DNA from: Haliea sp040221975
Lineage (GTDB): Bacteria > Pseudomonadota > Gammaproteobacteria > Pseudomonadales > Halieaceae
Length of the DNA stretch: 64,000 bases
Direction of reading: 5' to 3'
Assembly (NCBI GenBank): GCA_040221975.1
Contig: JAVJWR010000033.1
Span: forward strand, 124,001-188,000
Both the position numbers and the translations under genes were made by a program. The notes beneath the pieces were generated by a model, which saw only the letters and a list, made by a program, of their open reading frames with translations, made no database searches and was not told the DNA's origin. Positions within the stretch are counted from its first letter, which is position 1, and each line of letters begins with the position of its first letter. Of the stretch, positions 51,601 to 60,500 are shown in pieces.

Positions 51601-52403
51601 GCCATGACCCGTTCGCGCTGTGCAAATTCGTAGCGCGGATGGATCGCCGACAGCTTTACCGAGATACCCGGGCTGGTGTCCGGCCCGCGCCCGGCGGCGG
51701 CGGTGCCGATGGCCTCGATGGCATTCAGGTAGCTGTCGAAATAGCGCTGGGCATCGGCGGCCGTACAGGCGGCTTCCCCCAGCATGTCGTAGGAATAGCG
51801 ATAGCCTCTTTCCTCGGGGCCACGAGCACGCTCCAGGGCCTTGTCGATGTTGGTGCCCATGACGAACTGGGTGCCCATGATCTGCATGGCGTAGCGTACC
51901 GAGGCACGGATTACCGGCTCCCCGAGGCGGCCCATGGTTTTTTTCAGCAGGCCGAACTGGCGCGGGTTGTCCTCGTCGTTGTAGTTCACCACCTTGCCGG
52001 TCAGCAGCAGACCCCAGGCCGAGGCGTTCACGAACAGGGACTCGCTGTTGCCCAGGTGGGAACTCCAGTCGCCGTCGGCCAGCTTGTCGCGGATCAGCCG
52101 ATCCACCGTGAGCCGGTCCGGCACCCGCAGCAGAGCCTCCGCCAGACACATGAGAACTATGCCCTCCTCGGTGGAGAGAGCGTATTCCTGCAGCAGGGCG
52201 TCGACTCCACCCTTGCCGTGCTGGGCCTTGCGGATATTGACCACCAGCGTTCTGGCGCGCTCCCAGGCCCGGCTGCGCGCGGCCTGGCTGATATCGGCGA
52301 TGGGCAGCAGGTATGCCAGTACCTCTGCTTCATCCCGGCGGTAGAAAGCCTCCAGGTCCCGGCGAATGGGGTCTTCAGTTGCGAGTGAACCGTCAAATAA
52401 CAT
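48645..52403 (-). CDS. putA: Bifunctional proline dehydrogenase / P5C dehydrogenase PutA (no DNA-binding domain)
   Basis: The 1252-residue protein oxidises proline to glutamate in two steps. It has no N-terminal ribbon-helix-helix, so it cannot autoregulate as E. coli PutA does. Residues about 130-460 are the FAD proline dehydrogenase barrel (RLVKGAYWDSEIK). About 550-1000 are the aldehyde dehydrogenase domain with nucleophile Cys816 in GQRCSAL and the general base in 'VAETGGQN'. The last 200 or so residues form the C-terminal aldehyde-dehydrogenase-like extension of type B PutA enzymes. It is divergent from an Lrp-type regulator, its probable activator. Confidence 0.96.
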   Translation of the reverse strand: MLFDGSLATEDPIRRDLEAFYRRDEAEVLAYLLPIADISQAARSRAWERARTLVVNIRKAQHGKGGVDALLQEYALSTEEGIVLMCLAEALLRVPDRLTVDRLIRDKLADGDWSSHLGNSESLFVNASAWGLLLTGKVVNYNDEDNPRQFGLLKKTMGRLGEPVIRASVRYAMQIMGTQFVMGTNIDKALERARGPEERGYRYSYDMLGEAACTAADAQRYFDSYLNAIEAIGTAAAGRGPDTSPGISVKLSAIHPRYEFAQRERVMADMVPRLKTLAMAAMRHDIGFTVDAEEADRLMLSLDIIEAVFADPELGDWQGFGIAVQAYQKRSLFVIEWLRALTLRVGRRMMVRLVKGAYWDSEIKLAQVEGLDGYPVFTRKAGTDVSYQACAARLLAYRDSLYPQFATHNAYTVATILELDKERSGYEFQRLHGMGETLYDQVVSGEKIPCRVYAPVGVHADLLAYLVRRLLENGANSSFVNNIVDENIPVEALLEDPVETVRGWRQKANPNIPLPVNLYGAERANAAGMDLSDPNTLGPARENMRQWLQTLPLTPALTGSRQEVRNPADHSELIGSIALADADTIEAAAAAAQAAFPGWAATPVAERADLLRRLATALEQQRDELIALCCKEAGKTIPDGVAEVREAVDFLRYYAARAEEAEFDANKLAPRGVVLCISPWNFPLAIFLGQVSAALAAGNTVVAKPAEQTSLVAVRTLELMQDCGFPPGAVSLLVAEGKAVGEQLVPDPRIKAVMFTGSTATGSWLARKLAARPDAPVPLVAETGGQNCMVVDSTALPEQVVRDVITSGFQSAGQRCSALRVLFLQEDIADKVIEMLIGAMRELQVGDPALLATDIGPVIDRKALGGLEDHVRYLEATGRLLHCCDIPAPGEHTFFAPRLYEISNLALLEREVFGPVVHIIRYQAAAFDDVLEQINQTGFGLTFGIHSRIEEACSRAAERVQAGNIYVNRNMIGAIVGVQPFGGRGLSGTGPKAGGPQYLSRLVTTGEEAENATGQCPLPGADRQEQAMYSPGAAPTSGRSWARRDLNERVSILRQFLASYARRPDDNPLILEHTLAAVREQLRFAVGLLAAPRILPGPTGESNSLHLEPRGCLLLVLDDDRYNGEYLMAAVSALVAGNSVIGVATQELLPEWQPLVQSMTAAGLPDSLFCLQPMAAARELLQDTALAGAMVHARSRHLHTVAQILATRDGPILPLISCVTPSTLLQQTMLEKSVSIDTTAAGGNASLMTMAS

Positions 52404-52504
52404 CGATGCAGCCTCCTGCAGTCAGACTCGTTGCATTGTAAGCAGCCGGGTACCGAATGAGCTGTTTATTTTCGGGGTCACCGTGCATAATATCCTGTCA
52501 AATC

Positions 52505-52521
52505 ATGTTTAAGCAGAACAT
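52505..52521. promoter_or_regulatory. Inverted repeat ATGTT-N7-AACAT between putA and lrp-type gene
   Basis: A perfect 5-bp inverted repeat (52505-52509 and 52517-52521) ends three bases before the ATG of the regulator gene, in the 121-base divergent gap. Its place and AT-rich character suit binding of an Lrp-type protein that autoregulates and controls putA. The half-sites are short, so chance is not excluded. Confidence 0.4.
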
Positions 52522-52524
52522 AAT

Positions 52525-53025
52525 ATGGGTAATAAGCTAAAGGGAAAGCAGGTAAGCAATGCATATTCGATCGACAGAACAGACCTCCTGATTTTGTCCC
52601 TGCTGCAGGGAGATGGACGGATGTCCAACGTCGAGTTGGCGCGGCGGGTGAATCTTAGCCCCAGCCCCTGCCTCGAGCGGGTGCGCAGGCTAGAGGCTCT
52701 GGGTTTGATTGCGGGCTACAGCGCCAGGCTGGACGCAGCGGCACTGGGGTTTGGTACCAGTGCCTTCATTCAGGTAACACTGGACCGGACCACCGCGGAG
52801 GTTTTCGATCGTTTCCGCGACGAGGTTGTGCAGATTCCGGAGGTTTCCGAGTGCCATATGGTGGCAGGCGGATTCGATTACCTGCTGAAATTGCGGTTAA
52901 CCGGCATGGATGCCTATCGCATGGTACTGGCGCGCATCGTTGACCTGCCGGGCGTGGCGCAAACGCACACCTATGTGGTCATCGAGGCAGTCAAGGAGGA
53001 TCGCGGCTTGCCGCTCGGCGGCTGA
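52525..53025 (+). CDS. Lrp/AsnC-family regulator, probable PutR
   Basis: The 166-residue protein has an N-terminal helix-turn-helix, about residues 18-65 (DLLILSLLQGDGRMSNVELARRVNLSPSPCLERVRRLEALGLI), and a C-terminal RAM effector domain (EVSECHMVAGGFDYLLKLRL). Divergent from putA, it is in the position of the PutR activator that senses proline in many Proteobacteria whose PutA lacks a DNA-binding domain. The start ATG has no strong Shine-Dalgarno, and an inverted repeat lies immediately upstream. Confidence 0.9.
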   Translation: MGNKLKGKQVSNAYSIDRTDLLILSLLQGDGRMSNVELARRVNLSPSPCLERVRRLEALGLIAGYSARLDAAALGFGTSAFIQVTLDRTTAEVFDRFRDEVVQIPEVSECHMVAGGFDYLLKLRLTGMDAYRMVLARIVDLPGVAQTHTYVVIEAVKEDRGLPLGG

Positions 53026-53044
53026 TGCGGCTGGCCAGCCGGAC

Positions 53045-53530
53045 CTACCCAGCCCGTTCAAAGCGGTTGGCCGCAACGTTCTTGACCACCTTGTCGGCGT
53101 CGAAGACCTCGCCATTCATGGCGATATAGACACCTGGCGACTTGCTCTGCACGGCGCCGATGGCGCAGCCTATATTGAAAATCGCATCGGACTGGGCGAA
53201 AGCGGCCGGCTGCAGGGCGCCGGTGAGCACGATGCACTTGCCGGGAATGCCGGCCAGGGTCCGGGCGGTGGCGACCATGCCGTCGGTGCCGTGGGTAATC
53301 AGCACGCATTGCTCGGAGCAGCGCTCGGCGGCGGCGCGGATGGCGGCGCGGTCGGCATCGGTCATGTCGAGACTGTCCTTGCGCATGGCGGATTCCACGG
53401 TCCAGGCGAAGCCCGCACCCATCCGTTGCAGCAACTCCCCGATCACGGGCGCACCCACCTGATAGTCGCTCTTGGCATCGAAATAGATTTTGTCGATGGT
53501 TCCGCCGGTGGTGATGATATGCAGTTTCAT
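53045..53530 (-). CDS. Short asparaginase-domain protein
   Basis: The 161-residue protein started at the ATG at 53530 has only the N-terminal asparaginase domain. TTGGTIDK (catalytic Thr) opens it, 'KDSLDMTD' and 'ITHGTDGM' (Thr-Asp pair) follow, then 'IVLTGALQPAAF' and 'VYIAMNGEVF'. Full-length asparaginases have about 320 residues and need a second domain, so this single-domain group has uncertain activity. It overlaps the PAP gene by four bases, so the two are translationally coupled. Confidence 0.85.
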   Translation of the reverse strand: MKLHIITTGGTIDKIYFDAKSDYQVGAPVIGELLQRMGAGFAWTVESAMRKDSLDMTDADRAAIRAAAERCSEQCVLITHGTDGMVATARTLAGIPGKCIVLTGALQPAAFAQSDAIFNIGCAIGAVQSKSPGVYIAMNGEVFDADKVVKNVAANRFERAG

Positions 53531-55077
53531 GGGTTCGGGGCCGAGGGTTGAAAATGATCGCTCATTATAGCGGCCGGCTCCGGTGCCGGGTACTTGCCCC
53601 CGAGAGCCTGGTTCAGTGTCTGGCACAGGGTCTGCAGGATTTGCACCCGTGCGTAGCGCTTGTCGTTGCCGGCCACCAGGGTCCAGGGAGCGAATCCGGT
53701 ACTGGTGTGAACGACCATGTCTTCCACTGCGTGCGCGTAGTCGTCCCAACGCTCACGGTTGCGCCAGTCGTCATCCGTGATCTTGTATTGCTTGTGGGGT
53801 TTTTTCTGGCGGTCCTCGAACCGTTTCAGCTGTTCCTCCGGGGTAATGTGCAGCCAGAATTTCACCACGATGCAGCCGTGGGCCACCAGTTGGCCCTCGA
53901 ACTGGTTGATCTCATGGTAGGCCCGGCGCCAGGCCTCTGCTGGTGCGAATCCCTCCACCCGTTCCACCAGCACCCGGCCATACCAGGAGCGGTCGAAGAT
54001 GGTCGCGCGCCCATCCCGCTCCAGCCTGCGCCAGAAACGCCAGAGGTAGTGGTGGGCGCGCTCTTCATCGGTCGGCGCGGCGTACTGGACCACCTGGTAC
54101 AGGCGCGGGTCGATGGCGGCGGTGACACGGCGGATCGCGGACCCCTTGCCGCCTGCGTCCCAGCCTTCAAATACCGCCACCAGTGAGCGCCGCTGGCGGT
54201 GTGCCAGCCAGGCCAGATCCTGCAACTGGCGCTGATGCTGGTACAGTTTGGCCTGGTAGTCGTCCTTGTCCAGGGTCAGGTCGTCAGGCACACCCGCGAG
54301 TACGGTGGGCTGGTCCCTTACACCGGGCTTGTCGCGGCATGTCTTCTTCTTGCGAGCCGGTTGTGCATCGCGGTTGGCGCGCTCGCGCAGGGCCCCCAGG
54401 ATGATCTCACCGCCGGTAATCTCCCGGTACAGGCGGTCTTCGGATTCTATCAGGTGCCAGGGCGTATGGCCGGTGTCGCTGCCGAGAATGATTTGCTCCG
54501 CGGTCTCCAGGGCGCGCGGGTACTGCGCCCACCAGTGTCCGGCGTAGGCATCCACCCGCGGATTCTGTTGCAGTCGCGGTGCCTCTTCATTGAGCTGGCG
54601 ACGCTGGGTCTCGCGGGTGACGTGCAGCCACAGCTTGATCACCAGGGCGCCATCATCATGGAGCATGCGCTCGAAGCCGTTGATCTCCTCCAGCTGCAGC
54701 TGCAGGTCGCGCGAATCCAGCTTGCCTTCGGTGGCATCGTGCAGGGGACGGGTGTACCAGGAGCCGAGGAAGATGCCCGTTTTCCCTCGCGGCGGCAGTT
54801 TCCGCCAGAAACGCCAGAAGTAGGGGCGTTCCTCCTCCTCGTCGGAGTGCATCCAGATGGCGCTGGTCTCGATGCGGCGCGGGTCCATCCACTCGTTGAA
54901 GCGGTGCACCAGAGTACCCTTGCCCGCGCCAGGCAGGCCCGCGACCAGGATGATCACGGGGTAGTCGCGCCCGGCCTGATCGAACTGCGCCTCCAGCAAT
55001 TCCTGTCGCAGTGTCAGCTGCCGGGTCTTGTAATCGTCCGGCGAGAGGAACTTGCCGGTCTCCAGCGCCTCAAACAT
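53527..55077 (-). CDS. pap: Polyphosphate:AMP phosphotransferase (PAP, two-domain PPK2)
   Basis: The 516-residue protein has two PPK2 domains in tandem. The first Walker A is GLPGAGKGT at 47-55, with a lid-region 'GSWYTRPL' that departs from the usual DRSWYGR. The second has GWDAGGKGS at 305-313 and FDRSWYGRVLVERV. Class II PPK2 enzymes use polyphosphate to turn AMP into ADP. The first domain seems degenerate in its lid, as in the Pseudomonas enzyme. The basic linker is about residues 230-260. It is coupled to the short asparaginase gene. Confidence 0.93.
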   Translation of the reverse strand: MFEALETGKFLSPDDYKTRQLTLRQELLEAQFDQAGRDYPVIILVAGLPGAGKGTLVHRFNEWMDPRRIETSAIWMHSDEEEERPYFWRFWRKLPPRGKTGIFLGSWYTRPLHDATEGKLDSRDLQLQLEEINGFERMLHDDGALVIKLWLHVTRETQRRQLNEEAPRLQQNPRVDAYAGHWWAQYPRALETAEQIILGSDTGHTPWHLIESEDRLYREITGGEIILGALRERANRDAQPARKKKTCRDKPGVRDQPTVLAGVPDDLTLDKDDYQAKLYQHQRQLQDLAWLAHRQRRSLVAVFEGWDAGGKGSAIRRVTAAIDPRLYQVVQYAAPTDEERAHHYLWRFWRRLERDGRATIFDRSWYGRVLVERVEGFAPAEAWRRAYHEINQFEGQLVAHGCIVVKFWLHITPEEQLKRFEDRQKKPHKQYKITDDDWRNRERWDDYAHAVEDMVVHTSTGFAPWTLVAGNDKRYARVQILQTLCQTLNQALGGKYPAPEPAAIMSDHFQPSAPNP

Positions 55078-55171
55078 GTCGGTAGATACTCCTTATATCT
55101 GCTGCGGCGATAACGTAGGCTTGCGCGTCACGCCCCTTTATAATCATACGCACTTCAGGGAGATAGTCAGC

Positions 55172-55801
55172 ATGGGCTTTTACGAGCGGCACATACTGCC
55201 GTACTGCATCAATTGTGCCTGCGGCAGCAAACCGATCATGCGGCAAAGGCAGAAAATCGTGCCCAGGGCGCGGGGAACGGTGCTGGAAATCGGTATCGGT
55301 ACCGGTCTCAACCTGCCGTTCTACGACCCGGCCCGGGTCGATCGTCTGATCGGCCTCGATCCCTCGGAGAAGTCCTGGGAACTGGCCGGCAAGCGGGCGG
55401 CACACGTGGATTTCGAAGTGGAGTTCATCGGCCTGCCCGGGGAGGAAATCCCGCTGCCCGACAGCAGCGTCGACACCGTGCTGGTCACCTTCGCCCTGTG
55501 CACCATCCCCGACCCGGTTGCCGCCCTTGCGGGCATGGCGCGGGTCCTGCGTCCGGATGGCGAACTGTTGTTCTGCGAACACGGCAGGGCCCCCGATCCC
55601 GAGGTGGTGCGCTGGCAGGATCGCCTCAATGGCGTCTGGCGGACCCTGGCCGGTGGCTGCAACCTGAACCGGGATATTCCGGCGCTGTTGGCGGCCGGGG
55701 GGTTTGCGGCACAGTCCATGGAGACCCTGTATCTGCCTGGAACACCGCGCTTCGCGGGGTTCAACTACTGGGGTCACGCCCATCCAGTCACCGGGCTCTG
55801 A
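55172..55801 (+). CDS. Class I SAM-dependent methyltransferase
   Basis: The 209-residue protein starts at the ATG at 55172, preceded by AGGGAG; an earlier in-frame start would be about 40 residues upstream. Motif I is VLEIGIGTGLNLPFYD, then 'IGLDPSEKSW' and 'LPDSSVDTVLVTFALCTIPDP'. It has the order of small UbiE-like or phospholipid-type methyltransferases (YERHILPYCINCACGSK at the N-terminus). The substrate is not known. It starts 94 bases from the divergent PAP gene and ends 12 bases before the TamA gene. Confidence 0.85.
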   Translation: MGFYERHILPYCINCACGSKPIMRQRQKIVPRARGTVLEIGIGTGLNLPFYDPARVDRLIGLDPSEKSWELAGKRAAHVDFEVEFIGLPGEEIPLPDSSVDTVLVTFALCTIPDPVAALAGMARVLRPDGELLFCEHGRAPDPEVVRWQDRLNGVWRTLAGGCNLNRDIPALLAAGGFAAQSMETLYLPGTPRFAGFNYWGHAHPVTGL

Positions 55802-55813
55802 CGGTTGCCGTCC

Positions 55814-57565
55814 ATGCACCGCTTTCGGGGTCGGGTCCTCTCTCTCGCGTTACTCCTGGTCGCGTCCAGGGGATATGGGAAGCCGATGCTGGAGTACCGG
55901 GTCGAAGGCCTGGAGCGCGCCCAGCGGACCAATGTAGAAGCCTGGCTGGGCGCGGCACCAGAGACCAGGGCTGCGAGGGCGAACTTCGTGACCTCGGCGC
56001 GGGACCGCGTGGAGAGCAGTCTCCAGGCGCTGGGGTACTACCGCGCCGATGTCGATATCAGTCTTGACCGGGAACGCGACCCCTGGCGCCTGCTGATCGC
56101 GGTGAACCCCGGCGACCCGGTCACCGTCAGCTCACTCGACCTGCAGCTGATGGGTGCCGCGGCCACGGACCCCGCATTTGCGCGCCTGCTGGCCAACAAA
56201 CCCCTGAATGAGGGTGATGTCCTGCATCACGGTCACTATGAATCCCTGCGCAACTCGCTGCTGAGTCTGGGCCAGCGTCGAGGCTACTTCGATGGCGAGT
56301 TGCTGGAGCGGTCGGTGCAAGTGGAGCCCGGGGCCGGCGCCGCTCGGGTCCGTCTGCACTACGCCAGTGGTGATCGTTATCGCATAGGCGAACTGCGCCT
56401 GGACGAGGAGATTCTCGACCGGGAGCTTCTGGAAAAACTGCAGGGCTTCGAACCGGGAGCGCCCTATGAGCTGGGCACCCTGCAGAACCTGCAGTCGCAG
56501 TTGCAGCGCACCGGGTATTTTTCCGCCATTACAGTGCGGCCGGCAGTCGATGAGCGGGCGCACGGCGAGGTTCCCCTGGACCTGGAACTGTTTCCCGCCA
56601 AGCGCCATACCATTGACGTCGGTATTGGCTACAGCACGGACACCGAAGAGCGTGTGTCACTTACCTGGCGCACACCCCGGGTCAACCGTCACGGGCACAG
56701 CCAGGAGACCCGTCTGGAGTACTCCGCAATCAACCCCAGCGGTCGCGTTATCTACAATATTCCGCTTACCCACCCGTTGAATGATGTGCTCCAGTTGGGG
56801 TTGCGGGTGGAACAGAACGAGTTCGGTGACCTGGAGAGCCGCCAGCAGGAGGCGCTGGTGCGGCGGGAGCAGCGCCATGGCAACTGGGTCCTGAGCTATC
56901 ACCTGCGGTTGCTGAACGAACGGTGGGACGCAGGCCCGGTAAATGGCAATGAAGACTATCTGCTCCCCGGCATTTCCATTTCCCACAAGGATCGCGAGGG
57001 ACCCCTGGTCAACCCAACGCGGGGTTTCAGTCAGTTGTATTCGGTCGAGGCGACATCCAGTCAAATGGGGTCCAGTGTCGACATGACCCGTCTCTACGCC
57101 AACTGGATTTACGTCATGCCGCTGGCTGAGCGGCACCGTCTGGTGGCCCGCGCGGAGGCCGGTGCCGCACTGCTGGGGGACGGCCAGCGGGACGACCTGG
57201 CGCCGTCCCTGAGTTTCTTTGCCGGTGGCTCCCAGAGCATTCGCGGATTCGCCTATCAATCCATCGGCAACGAGGTCGATCTGTTGCTGCGCGATGGCCA
57301 GGAGCGCGAGTTTGTCCTGGGCGGCAACCGGCTGGCGGTCGCCAGTCTCGAGTACCAGTATACGTTCCTCAAGGACTGGCGTGCAGCCGTGTTTATCGAC
57401 GCTGGTGACGCTTTTGACGAAGGCGAGTTTGACGCCAGCTACGCCGCCGGTTTCGGTGTTCACTACATGACGCCGGTGGGCGCGATCAAGCTCGAGCTGG
57501 CGCGCAGCCTCAGCGAAGACAACCCCGGCTGGCGTGTCCACATCAACATAGGAGCCGAGTTTTGA
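55814..57565 (+). CDS. tamA: TamA outer-membrane translocation and assembly protein
   Basis: This is a 583-residue protein when started at the ATG at 55814 (TTG at 55805 is possible). A signal peptide (VLSLALLLVASRGYG) is followed by three POTRA-like domains (residues about 25-260; LQALGYYRADVDISL, LGQRRGYFDGELLERSV and LQRTGYFSAITV mark them) and a 16-strand Omp85-type barrel with the conserved 'GGSQSIRGFAYQSIG' loop motif. It ends with an aromatic (GAEF). With TamB it inserts autotransporters and helps lipid transport to the outer membrane. Its stop overlaps the TamB start. Confidence 0.95.
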   Translation: MHRFRGRVLSLALLLVASRGYGKPMLEYRVEGLERAQRTNVEAWLGAAPETRAARANFVTSARDRVESSLQALGYYRADVDISLDRERDPWRLLIAVNPGDPVTVSSLDLQLMGAAATDPAFARLLANKPLNEGDVLHHGHYESLRNSLLSLGQRRGYFDGELLERSVQVEPGAGAARVRLHYASGDRYRIGELRLDEEILDRELLEKLQGFEPGAPYELGTLQNLQSQLQRTGYFSAITVRPAVDERAHGEVPLDLELFPAKRHTIDVGIGYSTDTEERVSLTWRTPRVNRHGHSQETRLEYSAINPSGRVIYNIPLTHPLNDVLQLGLRVEQNEFGDLESRQQEALVRREQRHGNWVLSYHLRLLNERWDAGPVNGNEDYLLPGISISHKDREGPLVNPTRGFSQLYSVEATSSQMGSSVDMTRLYANWIYVMPLAERHRLVARAEAGAALLGDGQRDDLAPSLSFFAGGSQSIRGFAYQSIGNEVDLLLRDGQEREFVLGGNRLAVASLEYQYTFLKDWRAAVFIDAGDAFDEGEFDASYAAGFGVHYMTPVGAIKLELARSLSEDNPGWRVHINIGAEF

Positions 57566-60500
57566 AGCGTCTGGCCCAGGGGATTGTGTTGCTGCTGGTG
57601 TTGGTGTTGGGACTGCTGGCGGCAGCACCGTTCACCGCCTCCGGTACACGGCTGCTGCTGGCGCTGTTGCCATCGTTCGCGCCCCTGCAAGTGGAGTATC
57701 ACAGCGGCCGCCTCGTGGGACAGCTGCGCCTGCAAGAGCTGGTTCTGGCGACGGAGGACTTCGAGCTGCGCCTGACTGACCTGCGCACGGAGCTGGAGCC
57801 CGCCTGCCTCTGGCAGAGCCGGTTCTGTTTCGAGCAGCTGGATCTGGGCAATCTGTCCTTTGAAGTGTTCGCGGGCGGGGAAGAAGATACCGTTGTGGAA
57901 ACGACTGGCAGCGAACCGCTGCTGCTGCCAGTCAGTCTATTGGCGCCTGTGGTGCGGATCGAAGCCTTGCAGGTGCGCTGGCCGGGGGGCAGCTGGGAGC
58001 AGCAGCGGGCCAGTCTCGCAGTGCAGCTGGATGATTCCGGTATTGTTGTGGATGGGGCGCTGATCGCCGGCGGGCTATTGTCGCTGGACGTCGACCCCGG
58101 CGAGGCAGCGAACACGGATCCTCAACCGCTGGTGTTGCCAGAGGTCTCCCTGCCCTTGTCGCTGGTGGTGGAAAGTCTTGAGCTGCAGGCTCCGCAGTTG
58201 CGTGTGGGTGAGTTCGAACAGGGCCTGGAACGGCTCTCCCTGGGCCTCCGCTGGCAGGGCGCCGAGCTGGCCCTGGCCAGCCTCGAAGTCGACAGCGTCG
58301 AATGGGGCGCGCTGAGTGCCGCCGGTGACCTGCAGCTGGCCGGTGCCTGGCCCATGGCGCTGCAGCTGGACGCCAGCCCGGCCAACGCTGTCGTGCCGGC
58401 AACCTTCCACGGTCGCTCTCTGCAGCTGCGGCTGGAGGGGCAGGCCGACGCTCTCGCCGTGGTCCTGAGCATTGCCGGAGAGCCGGCCCTGGAGGTGACG
58501 GCAGACGTCGACCTGCTGCAGCCGGAGCTGCCGTTTACGGCCGAGGTCAGGGTGCAGGGGCCGGAGGCTTTCGCCCTGGCGCAATTGCCCGGGTGGCCAG
58601 CGGAGCTCGCCGATGCCAGTCTGGCCCTGCCGCTGGCACTGACTGTTGAAGGTAACCTTGAGACACAGGTGCTGGCCCTGCAGGCGCGGCTGGACGATAT
58701 CGGCTACCCGCGGCTGGATGTGCGTCTTGCGGCCACTCACCGTGGCGCCACGGTAGTCCTGCAGGAGCTGCGCCTCACCGATTCCGCCGGCGACGGCAGC
58801 GTCAGCGTGGCGGGAACACTGACTTACGGCGATGAAATACGCTGGCAGGCGTCGCTCGAATCACCCGGAATCGCGCTGCCAGAGCTGAGCGACTACGTTT
58901 TCGGCACCTTGTCCGGACAGCTGGGAAGCACGGGTACCCTGGCTGCCGGAGGCTGGCAGGCAACCCTGGACGATGTGGCTGTCAGCGGCGAAATCAATGG
59001 CCTGCCCGCGACTCTGAGCGGCGATCTGGCACTGGCTGCGAAGCGCTATATCACCGGGGGCGAGCTGCAGGGAGAGGCCAATGGCGCGCACCTGCGGCTC
59101 CATGGCGGCGACGGGGCTGCCGCGGTGATCGAGCTGGCCATTGCCGATCTCGGGCGCTGGCAGTCGGGCGCCCGCGGCAGTGTGCAGCTGCGCGGCGAGT
59201 GGCGGGCGCAAGCTGCCACGGCAGGTCTGCAGGGCAGCGCCAGCGGGGTGCACTGGCAGAACATCCGTATTGACGAGGGCACTCTTTCCGGGGAGCTGGC
59301 ACTGGCCGCGAACGGGGTGCTTGATGCCAGTCTGAGCTTGCGTCAGGTGCTGGTGGGCGAGGTCTTCCTGGGCACGGTTGCGGCGCAGGTCACGGGAACG
59401 CGGGAGGAGCCGCAACTGGTGCTGGCGTCCGGCGGCAGGCTGGCGGGTGAATTGCGCTTTGCTGCCCGCCAGGACGGGGACAACTGGACCGTGCGGGTGA
59501 GCACCGATGGTGTCGACACGCCGCTGGGGCCACTGACGCTGGAAGCCCCGTTTACCGCGCACTATGGGCCGGACGGGAACAGCATTGCGGCGCACTGCTG
59601 GCGCTTGCCCGAGAGCACTCTGTGCGCCTCGGAGTGGATGCTTGGACCCAGCGGTGGCGGCACCGCCGTCCTGGACGGCGACCTGGCCCTGTTTGCTGCA
59701 CTGCTGCCACAGCAATTGCAGGTGGCCGGTCCCCTGACGGCTTCCGTGCGCGCCGAGTGGCAGCCGGACGCCGCGCTGCAGGCCACGGCCCAGGTGCTGA
59801 GTCCGGAGGGAACCATTACCCAATTTTATCCAGAGGGAGAGTCTGCCACCCTGAGCTGGGATTCCCTGACTGTGAACCTTGAGCAGGGCGCGTCCGGACT
59901 GGTGCTCGATGCCGCCATGCAGCGTGAGGGCACGAGGATCATGACGCTGGCGCTGCACCTGCCGGGCGATCGCGCCGAGGCTCTGGAAGGAAGCCTGGAC
60001 CTGGAGCAGCTGCAACTCGCAGCCCTGCGGCCGTTTTTGCCACAACTGTCGCGTCTGGAAGGTGAATTGAGCGGTGGCCTGCGATTGGAGGGTACCCTGG
60101 CGGCGCCCGAGGTCATGGGCGAGTTGACCTGGGCCGGGGGCGCGCTGGAAGCCCACGCCAACCCCACCGAGTTGCGTGCCGTGGAGCTGGCGGTGACGCT
60201 GCTCGGTGACCGTGCGGAACTTGCAGGCACCGCCGTGCTCGGAGGCGGGGAACTGGAAATCAGCGGCGATGCCAGCCTGCGGCCCGATTTCGAGCTAAGC
60301 CTGCTGCTGCGGGGTGACGACAACCGTCTCCTGTATCCGCCCAGCTCCGAGGCAGTGGTAAGCCCGGACCTGCGCTTGCGAGCGACTACCGGGGGCGTCG
60401 TGGTCACTGGCGAGGTGCAGGTGAAGTCAGGTGTTCTCGCCTACGAGCAGCTGCCGGCCGGCAGTGTGTCCCTGTCGCCCGACGTGGTGGAAGTGGACTA

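Noticed and set aside
49566..52388. Open frame of 940 codons on the plus strand
   Set aside because: It is opposite putA. The minus-strand frame has FAD and NAD enzyme motifs and the plus frame has none.
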